DNA of 64,000 bases from Rubrobacter marinus (GCF_011492965.1 NZ_CP045121.1:1674001-1738000); one strand, 5' to 3'; positions 1 to 8,985 are shown, counted from the first letter of the stretch. Numbers and translations are program-made. Notes: generated by a model from the letters alone, not told the origin.

Positions 1-1
1 C

Positions 2-658
2 GCCGTGCTCACGGCGCTCAGGGCGCGCGACGCCACGGGCCGGGGGCAGGTCGTGGACCTCGCCATCTTCGAGCCCATCTTCACCGTCCTGGGTCCGCAG
101 CCCACGGTCTACGATCAGCTCGGCGTCGTCCAGGAGCGCAACGGCAACCGCTCCGTCAACAACGCCCCGCGCAACACCTACCGGACAAAGGACGACCAGT
201 GGGTCGCCATCTCCACGAGCGCCCAGAACATCGCGGAGCGCGTGATGCGCCTCGTAGGCAGGCCGGAGTACATAGAGGAGCCCTGGTTCGCCAAGGGCTC
301 CGAGCGGGCCAAGCACGCCGACGAACTCGACGAGGCGGTGGGCTCCTGGATCTCCGGGCGCACCCGCGACGAGGTCGTGGACGCCTTCGAGGAGGCCGGC
401 GCCGCCGTCGCCCCCATCTACAGCATCGAGGACATCATGGAGGACCCCCAGTACAAGGCCCTCGAGACCATCATCAGCGTGGCCGACCCCGAGCTCGGCA
501 GCGTCAAGATGCAGAACGTCCTGTTCAGGCTCTCGGAGACCCCCGGCGAGGTCAGGTGGTCCGGCCCGAGGCTCGGGGAGCACAACGAGGAGGTCTACGG
601 CGAGCTCGGCATGGAGAGGCCCCGGCTGGAGGAGCTCGCCGAGAAGGGCGTCGTGTGA
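2..658 (+). CDS. CoA-transferase family III (CaiB/BaiF), C-terminal part, cut by window edge
   Basis: The open frame runs in from the left edge, so the N-terminal half with the CoA-binding fold and catalytic Asp is missing. The visible 218 residues match the C-terminal half of class III CoA-transferases: a segment VVDLAIFEPIF, the stretch NTYRTKDDQWVAIS that precedes the small domain, and a C-terminal PRLGEHNEEVY. These enzymes move CoA between carboxylic acids through a mixed anhydride. The stop codon overlaps the GTG start of the next gene (GTGTGA), so the two are translationally coupled. The lyase downstream suggests that the acyl-CoA made here is cleaved there. The substrate cannot be read from sequence. 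Confidence 0.9.
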   Translation, partial: AVLTALRARDATGRGQVVDLAIFEPIFTVLGPQPTVYDQLGVVQERNGNRSVNNAPRNTYRTKDDQWVAISTSAQNIAERVMRLVGRPEYIEEPWFAKGSERAKHADELDEAVGSWISGRTRDEVVDAFEEAGAAVAPIYSIEDIMEDPQYKALETIISVADPELGSVKMQNVLFRLSETPGEVRWSGPRLGEHNEEVYGELGMERPRLEELAEKGVV

Positions 659-1526
659 AGGTCGGGGGGGCGCCGGTCCGGAGCTACCTCTACGTCCCCG
701 CCAGCGATCCGGGACGGGTCGAGAAGGCCCTCGCCTCCGAGGCCGACGCCGTGGTCCTCGACCTGGAGGACGCCGTACCCGCCGGCCGGAAGGGGGAGGC
801 CCGCGAGAACGCGGCCGAGGTGCTCCGATCCGGCCCCCGAAGCCCGTCGTAGTGCGCATAAACGCGGCCGGTTCCGCGCTGGCCGAGGAGGATCTGGCCG
901 CGGTGGTCGGGGCGAACCTCTCGGGGCTCCGGCTCCCGAAGACGGAGGCGGCGGACGGGGTGAGGCGCGTCGCCGAAGCGCTGGAAGGCTCGGGGTCCGG
1001 GGCGGTCGTGCAGTGCCTGATCGAGTCCGCGTTAGGGCTCGAGCTCGTCTTCGAGATCGCGCGCTCCCACGCCAGGGTCGCGGGCGTCGGCCTCGGGGAG
1101 GCGGACCTGGCCGCGGACCTCGGCGCGCGCGGGGACGCGGGGCTCTTCTACGCGCGCTCGCGGCTGGTCGCCGCCTCCAGGGCGGCGGGCCTCCCCGGCC
1201 CGGTTCAGAGCGTCTACACGAGCGTGCGGGACCTCGACGGCCTGCGCCGCACGACCGAGGAGGGGAGAGACATGGGGTTTTTCGGGCGCTCGGCGATACA
1301 CCCGGCGCAGGTTCCCGTCATCAACGAGGTGTTTACGCCGACGGAGGACGAGATCTCCGGGGCGGAGGATCTGCTGGCCCGGCTGGAGGAGTCGGCGGGG
1401 CGGGGCACCGGCGCCTTCGTGCTGGAGGACGGCCGGTTCGTGGACGAGGCCGTGGTCGCGAGCGCCCGCGCCACGCTGAACCTCGCCCGCCGCGCGCCGG
1501 AGGCAACCGGGGGGGAGGCCCTGTGA
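655..1526 (+). pseudogene. CitE-like CoA-ester lyase (HpcH/HpaI aldolase family), frame broken once
   Basis: A GTG start at 655 overlaps the CoA-transferase stop. The first 65 codons give an N-terminal beta strand RSYLYVPASDPGRVEKAL and the motif VVLDLEDAVP, then stop at 850-852. The rest continues one frame away from RINAAGSALAEEDL to SAIHPAQVPVINEVF, both typical of the citrate lyase beta / malyl-CoA lyase group. Adding one C to the run at 834-838 joins the halves into a normal 290-residue protein. Family members cleave citryl-, malyl- or citramalyl-CoA with Mg2+. The break is probably an assembly error. The specific substrate is unknown, but pairing with a CoA-transferase resembles itaconate or citramalate degradation. 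Confidence 0.82.
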
Positions 1527-2332
1527 GCGGGCTGCTCGAGGCGCTGGCGCAGGGGGCGGAGGTCTTCGACCTCGCGCAGCCCCTCTCCGCCCAGACGCCC
1601 TCCTCGCCCAACCACCCCGGCTTCAAGATGTCGCTCATGCGGCGTCACGGGGATTCCGTCCGCGAGGACGGCAGCTCGGCGGCCAACGAGATGATCGTCA
1701 CCGGGGGCCACGTCGGCACCCACGTGGACGCCCTCGCCCACGTCTCCTACGAGGGCAAGCTCTACGGCGGGGTCTCGGCCGAGGACGCCCAGCGCGGCGG
1801 GCGCTTCTCGGAGCTCGGGGTGGACCGGATCGCCCCGATGGTCTGCCGCGGCGTCCTCCTCGACGTGGCGGGCCTGCACGGCGCCGAGACGCTGCCCGGC
1901 GGCTACGGCGTCACGGAGGACGACCTCTCCGCGGCGGCGGAGAAGGCCGGGGTGGAGGTCCGCGCCGGGGACGTCGCGCTGGTCCGAACCGGCTGGGCCG
2001 CGAACTTCGGGGACGCGGAGGCCTTTCTCGGGCACGAGACCGGCGTCCCGGGACCGACGGAGGGGGCGGCGCGGTGGCTCGCCGGCAGGGGGGTGCGCGC
2101 GACGGGCGCCGAGACCATAGCCTACGAGCAGATAAAACCCGAGGTGGGGCACGCGCTCCTGCCCGTGCACCGGCTGCTACTCGTCGAGGAGGGCGTACAC
2201 ATCATCGAGGTGATGAACCTGGCCTCACTCGCCGCCGCCGGGATCGGCGAGTTCCTCTTCGTCCTCGCCCCTCTGAACATCGTCGGCGGGACCGGCTCGC
2301 CGGTGCGCCCCCTCGCGGTGGCTTCGGCGTGA
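1523..2332 (+). CDS. cyclase-family (kynurenine formamidase-like) metal-dependent hydrolase
   Basis: This 269-residue protein starts at GTG 1523, overlapping the lyase stop (GTGA). It carries the family metal-binding motif HVGTHVDALAHV near residue 70 and a second conserved segment LVRTGWAANF near residue 155. Proteins of this fold (PF04199) hydrolyse amides or lactones such as N-formylkynurenine or isatin. The operon has none of the other tryptophan genes, so a role in hydrolysing a cyclic or amide intermediate of the local pathway is more likely than kynurenine metabolism. It resembles the second cyclase at 56.7-57.5 kb in family only. Confidence 0.85.
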   Translation: MSGLLEALAQGAEVFDLAQPLSAQTPSSPNHPGFKMSLMRRHGDSVREDGSSAANEMIVTGGHVGTHVDALAHVSYEGKLYGGVSAEDAQRGGRFSELGVDRIAPMVCRGVLLDVAGLHGAETLPGGYGVTEDDLSAAAEKAGVEVRAGDVALVRTGWAANFGDAEAFLGHETGVPGPTEGAARWLAGRGVRATGAETIAYEQIKPEVGHALLPVHRLLLVEEGVHIIEVMNLASLAAAGIGEFLFVLAPLNIVGGTGSPVRPLAVASA

Positions 2333-3747
2333 GCGGGGGGACCGTGCTCGGCGAGGTCTCCCGCTTCGCGGCACGGGTGCGAGACGGGGGGATCGAAGAC
2401 GGCATCCTGCGCGACGCCCGAAGGCGAGTCACCGACATCGTCGGGATAGCGCTCGCCGCGAGCGGCATGGAGCCGGCCCGCGTGATCCGCGAGGTCGTCG
2501 AGGGCTGGGGCGGGAAGGGCCGGGCGGGCGCCGTTGGGGGCGGCAGGTACCCGGCGGCGAGCGCCGCCCTCCTCAACGGCACGCTCGCCCACGCCCTCGA
2601 CTTCGACGACACGCATCTGCCGTCCGTCCTCCACCCTTCGGCGGCGGTCGTCCCGGCGGCTCTCGCCGCAGCGGAGGCGGCCGGGGCTTCGGGGAGGGAG
2701 ACCCTCGCGGCGGTCGCGGCCGGCGACGAGCTCGTCGTGCGGGTCGGGATGGCAGGGTACGACCCGAAGCTCGGAAACTCGGTCTTCTTCGAGAAGGGCC
2801 TGCACGCGACCTCCATCGCCGGCACCCTGGGGGCGGCGCTCGCCGCGGCGATGCTCTACGGGCTCGACGAGGAGGGGATCGGGCACGCCGTCGCGATCTC
2901 CGCGAGCATGGGCGCGGGCATCATAGAAGCGAACCGCACCGGGGGAACCGTCAAGCGCATACATTGCGGCTGGGCCGCCCACGCCGGGGTGGTCGCCGCC
3001 GAGATGGCCCTCCACGGGCTCACGGGGCCGCCCACCGTCTTCGAGGGCAGGTTCGGCTTCCTGCAGGCCTACCTCGACGACAGGGCCGACGCGGGGGTCA
3101 TCACGCGGGGCCTCGGCGAGGATTGGGAGCTCCCTCGGGTCTTCTTCAAGCCGTACCCGGCGAACCACTTCACCCACGCCGGGATGGACGCCGCCATGAA
3201 GCTGCGGCGGGAGGGGCTGGACCCGGGCGAGATCGAGGAGATGGAGCTTGGCGTCGCGCCGCCCGTGCTGCGCACCATCGCGCAGCCCGAGGGGGAGAAG
3301 GCGCGCCCGAAGACCGGGTACGCGGCGCAGTTCAGCGGCCCGTTCACCGTCGCGACCGCGCTCGTCGGGGGCGGGGGACTCGGCGTCTCCCTCGACGACT
3401 TCACGGACGAGAGCGTGAAGGAGCCCTTGAAGCTCGACCTCGCCGCGCGCGTGCGGTGCGTCGCCGACGAGGAGTGCGAACGCGTCTTCCCTAACCAGTT
3501 CCCGGCGGTCCTGCGCGTCCGCCTCAAGGGCGGTGAGGAGCGGGAGGCGAGGGTCATGCACAACCGCGGCGGGCCCGAGAACCCGCTCTCCGACGAGGAG
3601 CTAGAAGTCAAGTTCCGGGACAACGCCGGGCGCGCGCTCCCGGAGGACGGGGTCGCGGAGATCGAGGGGGCCTTGCGGAATCTGGAAGGCTCCGGGGACG
3701 TGGGGGAGGTCGTGCGGCTCGCGGGCGGGGGGAGGGGCATGGGTTGA
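2329..3747 (+). CDS. MmgE/PrpD family protein (2-methylcitrate dehydratase-like)
   Basis: The 472-residue product starts at GTG 2329, again overlapping the previous stop by four bases. It has the family signature ALDFDDTHLPSVLHPSA near residue 86 and the all-helical MmgE/PrpD core, followed by the C-terminal alpha/beta domain starting about residue 270. Relatives include 2-methylcitrate dehydratase, cis-aconitate decarboxylase and iminodisuccinate epimerase, all acting on branched di- or tricarboxylates. No methylcitrate synthase or methylisocitrate lyase lies nearby, so classic propionate catabolism is not supported. With the CoA-transferase and CitE-like lyase it points to a C4-C6 dicarboxylate. 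Confidence is high for the family and low for the reaction. Confidence 0.88.
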   Translation: MSGGTVLGEVSRFAARVRDGGIEDGILRDARRRVTDIVGIALAASGMEPARVIREVVEGWGGKGRAGAVGGGRYPAASAALLNGTLAHALDFDDTHLPSVLHPSAAVVPAALAAAEAAGASGRETLAAVAAGDELVVRVGMAGYDPKLGNSVFFEKGLHATSIAGTLGAALAAAMLYGLDEEGIGHAVAISASMGAGIIEANRTGGTVKRIHCGWAAHAGVVAAEMALHGLTGPPTVFEGRFGFLQAYLDDRADAGVITRGLGEDWELPRVFFKPYPANHFTHAGMDAAMKLRREGLDPGEIEEMELGVAPPVLRTIAQPEGEKARPKTGYAAQFSGPFTVATALVGGGGLGVSLDDFTDESVKEPLKLDLAARVRCVADEECERVFPNQFPAVLRVRLKGGEEREARVMHNRGGPENPLSDEELEVKFRDNAGRALPEDGVAEIEGALRNLEGSGDVGEVVRLAGGGRGMG

Positions 3748-3806
3748 GACCGTAGTGAGGACCTGGCAACGGACGCCGGCGCGCGCCGGCGGGAAGGAGA
3801 AGCGCT

Positions 3807-5159
3807 GTGGAAGCATTGGGCGGAGAACACACCGGGGAGCGCACCTCGGTCCGGCAGGTCGTGACGGCCAGCCTCGTGGGGACGACCATCGAGTGGTACG
3901 ACTTCTTTATCTACGGGACGGCGGCGGCCCTGATCTTCAACCAGCTCTTCTTCCCGGGCTCCGAGCCGCTGACGGGCACCCTGCTCGCCTTCGGGACCTA
4001 CGCGGTCGGCTTCGCCGCCCGGCCGTTGGGCGGGATCTTCTGCGGCCACTTCGGGGACAAGATCGGGCGCAAGTCCATGCTGGTGATGACCCTGGTCGTC
4101 ATGGGGATCGCGACGTTCGCGATCGGTCTCCTGCCGACCTACGCCGCGATAGGGGTGTGGGCCCCGATCCTGCTCGTGGTGCTGCGCTTCTTGCAGGGCT
4201 TCGCCGTCGGCGGCGAGTGGGGCGGCGCGACGCTGATGGCCGTGGAGTACGCGCCCCCCGGCAGGCGCGGCTTCTACGGGGCCTGGCCCGGCATGGGCAT
4301 CCCGGCGGGGCTCGTGCTCGCCACGGCCGTCTTCTCCCTCTTCCAGACGCTGCCCGAGGAGCAGTTTCTCGCGTGGGGCTGGCGCGCGCCGTTCCTCCTG
4401 AGCATCATCCTCGTCGCGGTCGGGCTCTTTATCCGGCTCAAGATCTTGGAGACCCCGGCGTTCGAGCGGGTGAGGGAGTCCTCGGGGGGCGTCTCCAGGC
4501 TGCCCATAGTCGAGGTGCTGCGGAACTACTGGCGGAGCATCCTGCTCACGATGGGCGCCTTCTTCCTCCTCAACGGCGGCTTCTACATCGCCGTCACCTT
4601 CATGCTCACCTACGGCACGCAGACCGTCGGGGTCGAGAACAGCACCATGCTCACCGGCGTCCTCATCGCCGCGTGCGTCCAGATCGTGGCGATAGGCTTC
4701 TTCGGGGCGCTCTCGGATAAGCTCGGCCGGAGGCCCGTGTACCTGGGAGGCGCCATCTTCCTCGGGCTCTTCTCCTTCCCGCTGTTCTGGATGGTCAACA
4801 CCGGCAACGCGGTCGTGATCTGGCTGGCCCTCACCCTGGCCGTCGCCTCCCTGGGCGCGATGTACGGGCCCATGGGCGCCTTCTTCTCCGAGCTCTTCGA
4901 CACGAGGGTTCGCTACTCCGGGGCGTCCCTGGGCTACCAGGCGGCCTCCGTCTTCGCCGGCGGCCTGGCGCCGTTCATCGGGATCGCGCTCCTCAGCCGC
5001 TACGGCTACCCGGCGGTCGCCCTGTACATGATCGGCATGGCCGTCATAACCATCGTCGCCGTTTACCTCGCCACGGAGACCTACCAGCGCGACCTCAACG
5101 GCGACGACAACGACGCGGAGCAGCAGGGGGTCGCCGGCAGGAACGTCGTGCGCGGCTGA
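3807..5159 (+). CDS. MFS transporter, metabolite:H+ symporter (ProP/ShiA-like) family
   Basis: This 450-residue membrane protein starts at GTG 3807 behind GAAGGAGAA. It shows the MHS subfamily opening TTIEWYDFFIYGTAAAL, the loop motif GHFGDKIGRKSML between helices 2 and 3, and GFAVGGEWGGATLM in helix 5, with about twelve hydrophobic helices in total. Members import organic acids, osmolytes or shikimate with protons. It lies between the acyl-CoA genes and an amidase on the same strand, so it probably imports the substrate of this cluster, an organic acid. Confidence 0.9.
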   Translation: MEALGGEHTGERTSVRQVVTASLVGTTIEWYDFFIYGTAAALIFNQLFFPGSEPLTGTLLAFGTYAVGFAARPLGGIFCGHFGDKIGRKSMLVMTLVVMGIATFAIGLLPTYAAIGVWAPILLVVLRFLQGFAVGGEWGGATLMAVEYAPPGRRGFYGAWPGMGIPAGLVLATAVFSLFQTLPEEQFLAWGWRAPFLLSIILVAVGLFIRLKILETPAFERVRESSGGVSRLPIVEVLRNYWRSILLTMGAFFLLNGGFYIAVTFMLTYGTQTVGVENSTMLTGVLIAACVQIVAIGFFGALSDKLGRRPVYLGGAIFLGLFSFPLFWMVNTGNAVVIWLALTLAVASLGAMYGPMGAFFSELFDTRVRYSGASLGYQAASVFAGGLAPFIGIALLSRYGYPAVALYMIGMAVITIVAVYLATETYQRDLNGDDNDAEQQGVAGRNVVRG

Positions 5160-5254
5160 GGGGCGGGGGACTCCCCGGCCGCGCCGTCCGAAGCGTGTCG
5201 AGGAAGGTGCTAGTAGCATGCCGGGTGAAGGGACCTTCGGGAAAAGGGGGACGA

Positions 5255-6718
5255 ATGCCCAGCAACGACGAGATTTGCCGGATGGAGGCTACGGAGCTGG
5301 CCGGGCGCGTGCGCGGGGGGGAGCTCTCGCCGGTGGAGGTGGTGGACGCGGTCCTGGAGAGGATGGAGAAGCTGGAGCCTAAGCTCCACGCCTTCTGCAC
5401 CCCGACGCCGGAGATGGCCCGCGACGAGGCGCGGCGCCTGGAGCGCGAGATCTCCGGGGGCCGGGACCCGGGGCCGCTGGCCGGCGTCCCGGTCGGCATA
5501 AAGGACCTGCACGCCGTGAAGGACGTACGGATGGCTTTGGGCTCCCACGCGTATAGGGACTTCGTCCCCGACGAGGACGACGTGGCGGTCGAGCGCCTCA
5601 GGGAGGCCGGGGCGATCATCCTCGGCAAGACCAACGTCCCCGAGTTCGGGTACTCGGGCGTCGGGCACAACCCCGTCTTCGAGACCACCACCAACCCCTG
5701 GGACACGAGCAAGACGCCGGGCGGCTCCAGCGCGGGCTCGGGGGCCGCGGTGGCGAGCGGCATGGGCCCCATAGCCCTGGGCAGCGACGGGGGCGGCTCG
5801 GTGCGCATCCCGGCGAGCTTCTCGGGCCTCTTCGGGATGAAGGCCTCGATGGGGAGGGTGCCGCTCTACCCGAGCTGCCGCGACGAGCGCTACCCCGGGG
5901 CCTCGGGCTGGGAGTCCCTGGAGCACATAGGGCCCATGAGCCGCACCGTGCGAGACGGCGCGCTCATGCTCTCGGTCATGGCCGGGCCGGACGATCGCGA
6001 CCGCCACTCCCTCCCGAGGGAGACGCGCTTCGACCCGGTGGCGGCGGCGCGGGAGGGCCTGCCCCGGGGCCTGCGCGTCGCCTACAGCCCCGACTGGGGC
6101 TACGCGGCGGTCGACCCGGAGGTGCGCCGCGTGGTCGGGGAGGCGGCGAGGGTCTTCGAGGACGACCTCGGGTGCACGGTCGAGGAGGCGCACCCCGGGT
6201 TCGAGGACCCCTTCGGGGCGTTCTGGGGGCTCGTCCTCATGGAGACCGACCTCAAAGGCATGCGCGAGATGGCCGCGGAGCTCGGGGAGAAGATGTCGCC
6301 GCACCTCGCCGCGGTGCTCGAGCAGGACTGGAAGGCCGAGGACTTCACGGACGCCGTGATGACGCGCAAGCACGTCTACAACAAGATGTGGCGCTTCATG
6401 CGAGGCTACGACCTTTTGCTCACGCCGACGCTGGCCGTGCCGCCGTTCGAGACGGGCATCCAGGGCCCCGAGGTCATCGACGGGCGGGAGGTCCCGAACA
6501 CCTACTGGCTCTCGTTCACCTTCCCGATCAACATGACCGGGCAGCCCGCCGCCACCGTGCCCGCCGGGTTCACGGAGGACGGCCTGCCGATCGGCCTGCA
6601 GATCGTGGGCCGCCACCTCGACGACGCGCTGGTCTTGAGGGCCTCCGCCGCCTTCGAGGGGGCGAGGCCGTGGAAGGATCGCTGGCCCGTCGGGCTTCTG
6701 GAGGGGGCGGGCTTGTAG
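5255..6718 (+). CDS. amidase (amidase signature family)
   Basis: The product has 487 residues if started at ATG 5255, chosen because AAAAGGGGG lies just upstream; an in-frame codon at 5195 has no such site. The amidase signature is complete: Lys in GIKDLHAV, GGSSAGSGAAVA containing the cis-Ser, and the nucleophilic Ser in GSDGGGSVRIPAS. The C-terminal motif GLPIGLQIVGRHLDD is also typical. It hydrolyses a carboxamide to acid and ammonia in the cytoplasm. It is the last gene of the operon and is followed by a strong hairpin. A second amidase lies at 49.5-50.9 kb; the two share the family but are not close copies. Confidence 0.92.
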   Translation: MPSNDEICRMEATELAGRVRGGELSPVEVVDAVLERMEKLEPKLHAFCTPTPEMARDEARRLEREISGGRDPGPLAGVPVGIKDLHAVKDVRMALGSHAYRDFVPDEDDVAVERLREAGAIILGKTNVPEFGYSGVGHNPVFETTTNPWDTSKTPGGSSAGSGAAVASGMGPIALGSDGGGSVRIPASFSGLFGMKASMGRVPLYPSCRDERYPGASGWESLEHIGPMSRTVRDGALMLSVMAGPDDRDRHSLPRETRFDPVAAAREGLPRGLRVAYSPDWGYAAVDPEVRRVVGEAARVFEDDLGCTVEEAHPGFEDPFGAFWGLVLMETDLKGMREMAAELGEKMSPHLAAVLEQDWKAEDFTDAVMTRKHVYNKMWRFMRGYDLLLTPTLAVPPFETGIQGPEVIDGREVPNTYWLSFTFPINMTGQPAATVPAGFTEDGLPIGLQIVGRHLDDALVLRASAAFEGARPWKDRWPVGLLEGAGL

Positions 6719-6832
6719 GACGCCGCGCGGCCTTCGGCTGGCCGGGTGCCGAGGCGCGTTGCGGTGCCGGCACCACGAAGCTCTCGTACGCGGACAGTCG
6801 GAGGCCCAAAGTCCAGGCCCCGAGAACGGAAT

Positions 6833-6865
6833 CGGCGCCCCCGTCCGACCGGGACGGGGGCGCCG
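6833..6865. terminator. bidirectional terminator-like hairpin
   Basis: A perfect 14-bp GC-rich stem (6833-6846 with 6852-6865) with a five-base loop lies between the convergent ends of the amidase and the coiled-coil protein. There is no clear T-run on either side, so it may act as a barrier or Rho-assisted terminator for both transcripts. Confidence 0.7.
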
Positions 6866-6896
6866 CTATCGTCGATCCGTGGCGTTACCGGGACGC

Positions 6897-7730
6897 TTAC
6901 CCGAGCTCCGAGTGCCTCCGAGCGATGCGGGCGCGGTGGGAGACGCGATCGTCGGCCGCCAGCCCGGGGTTCTGGCCCTCGAGGATGTCCAGCCTCGTGA
7001 TCGTCCGCTCTATGCCGTCGTTCACCCGGCGCAGCCTCTCCTCCCAGTGGCGCTCCTCGAAGGAGCCGGGCTCCATCCCGCCCTCTTCGCGCGTGCGGCG
7101 GAGGTGCTCGGCGAGCTCCACGTAGCCCCGGTAGTTCTCCAGGTACTTGTCGTAGTGCTTGCGGAACACGTCGACGGAGGCGTTGCGGCCGCGGGCCGGC
7201 TGCGACGGCGTCGACCCGGCGACGGCATCGTCGGGGTGCGGATACCTGACCCCGAGGCGCGGTTTCGCGTCCTTGAGCGGGGGACCGTCGGCGGGCTTGC
7301 GCGTGGAGGTCTCGAGGAAGCCCGCCGGCGCGACCCTCCCGTCCTCGCGGACGTTGCGGTTCGGCGACGTCTCCAGCCCCGCGGGATCGTAGGACTCGCG
7401 GCGATCCTTCGCCGTCCCGACCGCGGCGGGCAGGGCGCTCTCCCTCCGGGTCTCCCGCAGCTCCGCGAGCTCCCGCCTCAGGCGCTCGATCTTCCGCTCG
7501 GCGTCCCGGTGCGCGCGGCGCTCGCGCTCGAGCTCATCCGATACCTCTCGCTGCTCGTCCGTCGGCACCCCGAGAAGGCGAAACTGGCCGTTGCGGAGCC
7601 GCTCCATGCGCTCCTCGGCGAGATCCACGTACCTTCGCACGGCGCGCAGGGCGAGGGCGGCGACGACGATGGTCGCGGCGTCGAGGACGACGAGGGAGGC
7701 GGCGCAAACGAAGAGCAGTATCTCGATCAT
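6897..7730 (-). CDS. hypothetical membrane-anchored coiled-coil protein
   Basis: I chose ATG at 7730 because GGGAG lies eight bases upstream and the residues that follow form a membrane anchor (IEILLFVCAASLVVLDAATI) at the N terminus. The 277-residue product then has a charged helix at about residues 35-95 rich in Glu and Arg with heptad spacing, a polar low-complexity linker, and a second charged helical region from about 175 to the end. No catalytic motif is visible and I do not recognise the family. A role as a membrane-tethered structural or scaffold protein is a guess. A good promoter lies upstream and the gene appears monocistronic. Confidence 0.65.
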   Translation of the reverse strand: MIEILLFVCAASLVVLDAATIVVAALALRAVRRYVDLAEERMERLRNGQFRLLGVPTDEQREVSDELERERRAHRDAERKIERLRRELAELRETRRESALPAAVGTAKDRRESYDPAGLETSPNRNVREDGRVAPAGFLETSTRKPADGPPLKDAKPRLGVRYPHPDDAVAGSTPSQPARGRNASVDVFRKHYDKYLENYRGYVELAEHLRRTREEGGMEPGSFEERHWEERLRRVNDGIERTITRLDILEGQNPGLAADDRVSHRARIARRHSELG

Positions 7731-7787
7731 ATCCAGTATCTCCCGGAGCAAAAACTTCTCTTGACGTCGTGCTCCCCCCTGACGGCG

Positions 7788-7816
7788 CTTATAGCAGCGT
7801 ACGTGGTCTAAGGCAA
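7788..7816 (-). promoter_or_regulatory. sigma-70-type promoter for the coiled-coil protein gene
   Basis: On the minus strand TTGCCT and TATAAG are separated by exactly 17 bases, matching 4/6 and 5/6 of the consensus. The predicted transcript has a leader of roughly 50 bases before the ATG at 7730. Confidence 0.6.
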
Positions 7817-8280
7817 GCGGAGGCTCGTGGGCGCCGCGGCCCGCGTCCGCAACATGTGGGGCGTCGGTGTTCTCGAGAACGCGACCCACGGTACCCTGAG
7901 AACTTACGCGCGCGATGAACCGATCCGTCCTCGATCCGGTCGCTCTTGCGAGCATTACGGGACACGCCGAAACTTCGGGCCTTTGCGCGAGCGAGTGCGA
8001 CCGCCTATCGTCGCCGCTCCGCCGGACGCGCGGTCTACTCCTCACGGCAACTGCTCGGCCCTGCTGATCGGGGCCGCGCGCAACGCGGGGTGCCGTGTCC
8101 TGTGGGGCATGCGAGGCCAATTCTCTCCGACTTCGGGTCGAGACCTCGCCAATAAGTCGTTGACGCCAGCGTGCAATCGGCCCCGCGGATTCGAAGTGTA
8201 TTGACACAGACCTGGCCGATACCGCTGAGCCTGTTCGGCGTGTGCGGGTGTCCAATAGCCGCCCGGCATCCGCACATCGG
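7817..8280. other. intergenic stretch, no convincing gene
   Basis: Open frames exist here on both strands, but none has a ribosome site or a recognisable protein pattern. The base composition is more even than in the neighbouring genes. It separates the promoter of the coiled-coil gene from the end of the tetR gene. Confidence 0.5.
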
Positions 8281-8907
8281 TTAATCGTGCAAGACGAGTC
8301 GGTCGATGAGCGTGTCGAGGAGGTGCGGTGGCCAGGGGAATAGGGGTGCCCTCGGTCGGAGTTCGGCGAGTCCGTGGAGGGCGACCCAAAGGGCGGTGGC
8401 GTCCTCGAAGGAATCGGTACTGGTGGAGCCTTCGGCCTCCGAGCACGCGCTGACGGTACTCACGAGGATGTCGAAGGCGTCGTTCCCGATCATCGCGGCA
8501 TCGTCCGCCACGCCGGGGGCCTTTAGCGCTTCCGCGTGGTCCCAGACGCCTTTGAACATGGCTCTGTAGCGCTGCGGCCATCGGGCTCCGAATTCGATGT
8601 AGGCGACGCACACGGCCTTGAGTTGCGCCACGGGGGCGGGGCCGGCCTGTTCGCGGGCGGAACGCAACCGCTCCTCGAGAGCCGCGAACGCCTCTTGAAG
8701 GACCGCGAGCAGTATCGAATGCCTGTCCGGGAAGTGCATGTAGATCGACGGCGGAGTGATGTCGATCTTGCGCGCGATGGCCCGAAGGGTCACGGCCTGT
8801 TCGTTCCCGCTTTCGTCGAGCAGGTCGGCGGCGGCCCGCACGATGTCCCGACGCAGCCGCTGGCCCTCGCCGCGCGGGTTGCGCGCCCGTTTCTTGTTCC
8901 CGTCCAT
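8281..8907 (-). CDS. TetR/AcrR family transcriptional regulator
   Basis: The protein begins with basic residues followed by a TetR helix-turn-helix at about residues 20-65 (TLRAIARKIDITPPSIYMHFPDR), then a helical ligand-binding domain of the TetR_C type. I take ATG 8907 (208 residues) because a -10 box TATAGT ends exactly seven bases before it, so the transcript would begin at this codon. GTG 8916 in the same frame lies inside that -10 region. It is divergent from the small ORF and NmrA-like reductase at 9.0-9.8 kb, its likely targets. It probably represses itself through repeats in its own promoter. Confidence 0.9.
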   Translation of the reverse strand: MDGNKKRARNPRGEGQRLRRDIVRAAADLLDESGNEQAVTLRAIARKIDITPPSIYMHFPDRHSILLAVLQEAFAALEERLRSAREQAGPAPVAQLKAVCVAYIEFGARWPQRYRAMFKGVWDHAEALKAPGVADDAAMIGNDAFDILVSTVSACSEAEGSTSTDSFEDATALWVALHGLAELRPRAPLFPWPPHLLDTLIDRLVLHD

Positions 8908-8914
8908 GGTCGTC

Positions 8915-8945
8915 ACTATACATGTGTAAACTCATGTGTTAAACT
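8915..8945 (-). promoter_or_regulatory. tetR promoter with tandem operator-like repeats
   Basis: Reading leftward, TTAACA (8937-8942) and TATAGT (8915-8920) are 16 bases apart. The spacer holds tandem copies CATGTGTAAACT (8921-8932) and CATGTGTTAAACT (8933-8945, plus strand). A regulator bound there would block polymerase, which suits TetR autorepression. Confidence 0.65.
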
Positions 8946-8959
8946 AACGATCGAAAGCT

Positions 8960-8985
8960 TACAACCGTAAACTTCCGTGGTTGTA
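8960..8985. repeat. inverted repeat in the tetR-reductase intergenic region
   Basis: Seven-base arms TACAACC (8960-8966) and GGTTGTA (8979-8985) flank 12 bases. Its place upstream of the rightward gene pair suggests a second operator for the divergent regulator. Confidence 0.4.

Noticed and set aside
199-852. Long plus-strand frame across the first two genes
   Set aside because: Only its last 65 codons (from GTG 655) are real; the earlier part is an Arg-rich shadow of the CoA-transferase.
3069-5219. 716-codon minus-strand frame opposite the MmgE and transporter genes
   Set aside because: The composition is Glu/Arg/Asp/Gly-biased with no domain, as expected for antisense shadow.
7761-7795. 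TTGACG and TATAG on the plus strand as a rightward promoter
   Set aside because: The spacing is about 23 bases, too long, and no gene follows. The minus-strand promoter at the same place is better.
7827-8204. 125-codon plus-strand frame between the coiled-coil and tetR genes
   Set aside because: No ribosome site, no domain pattern, and composition unlike the other proteins.
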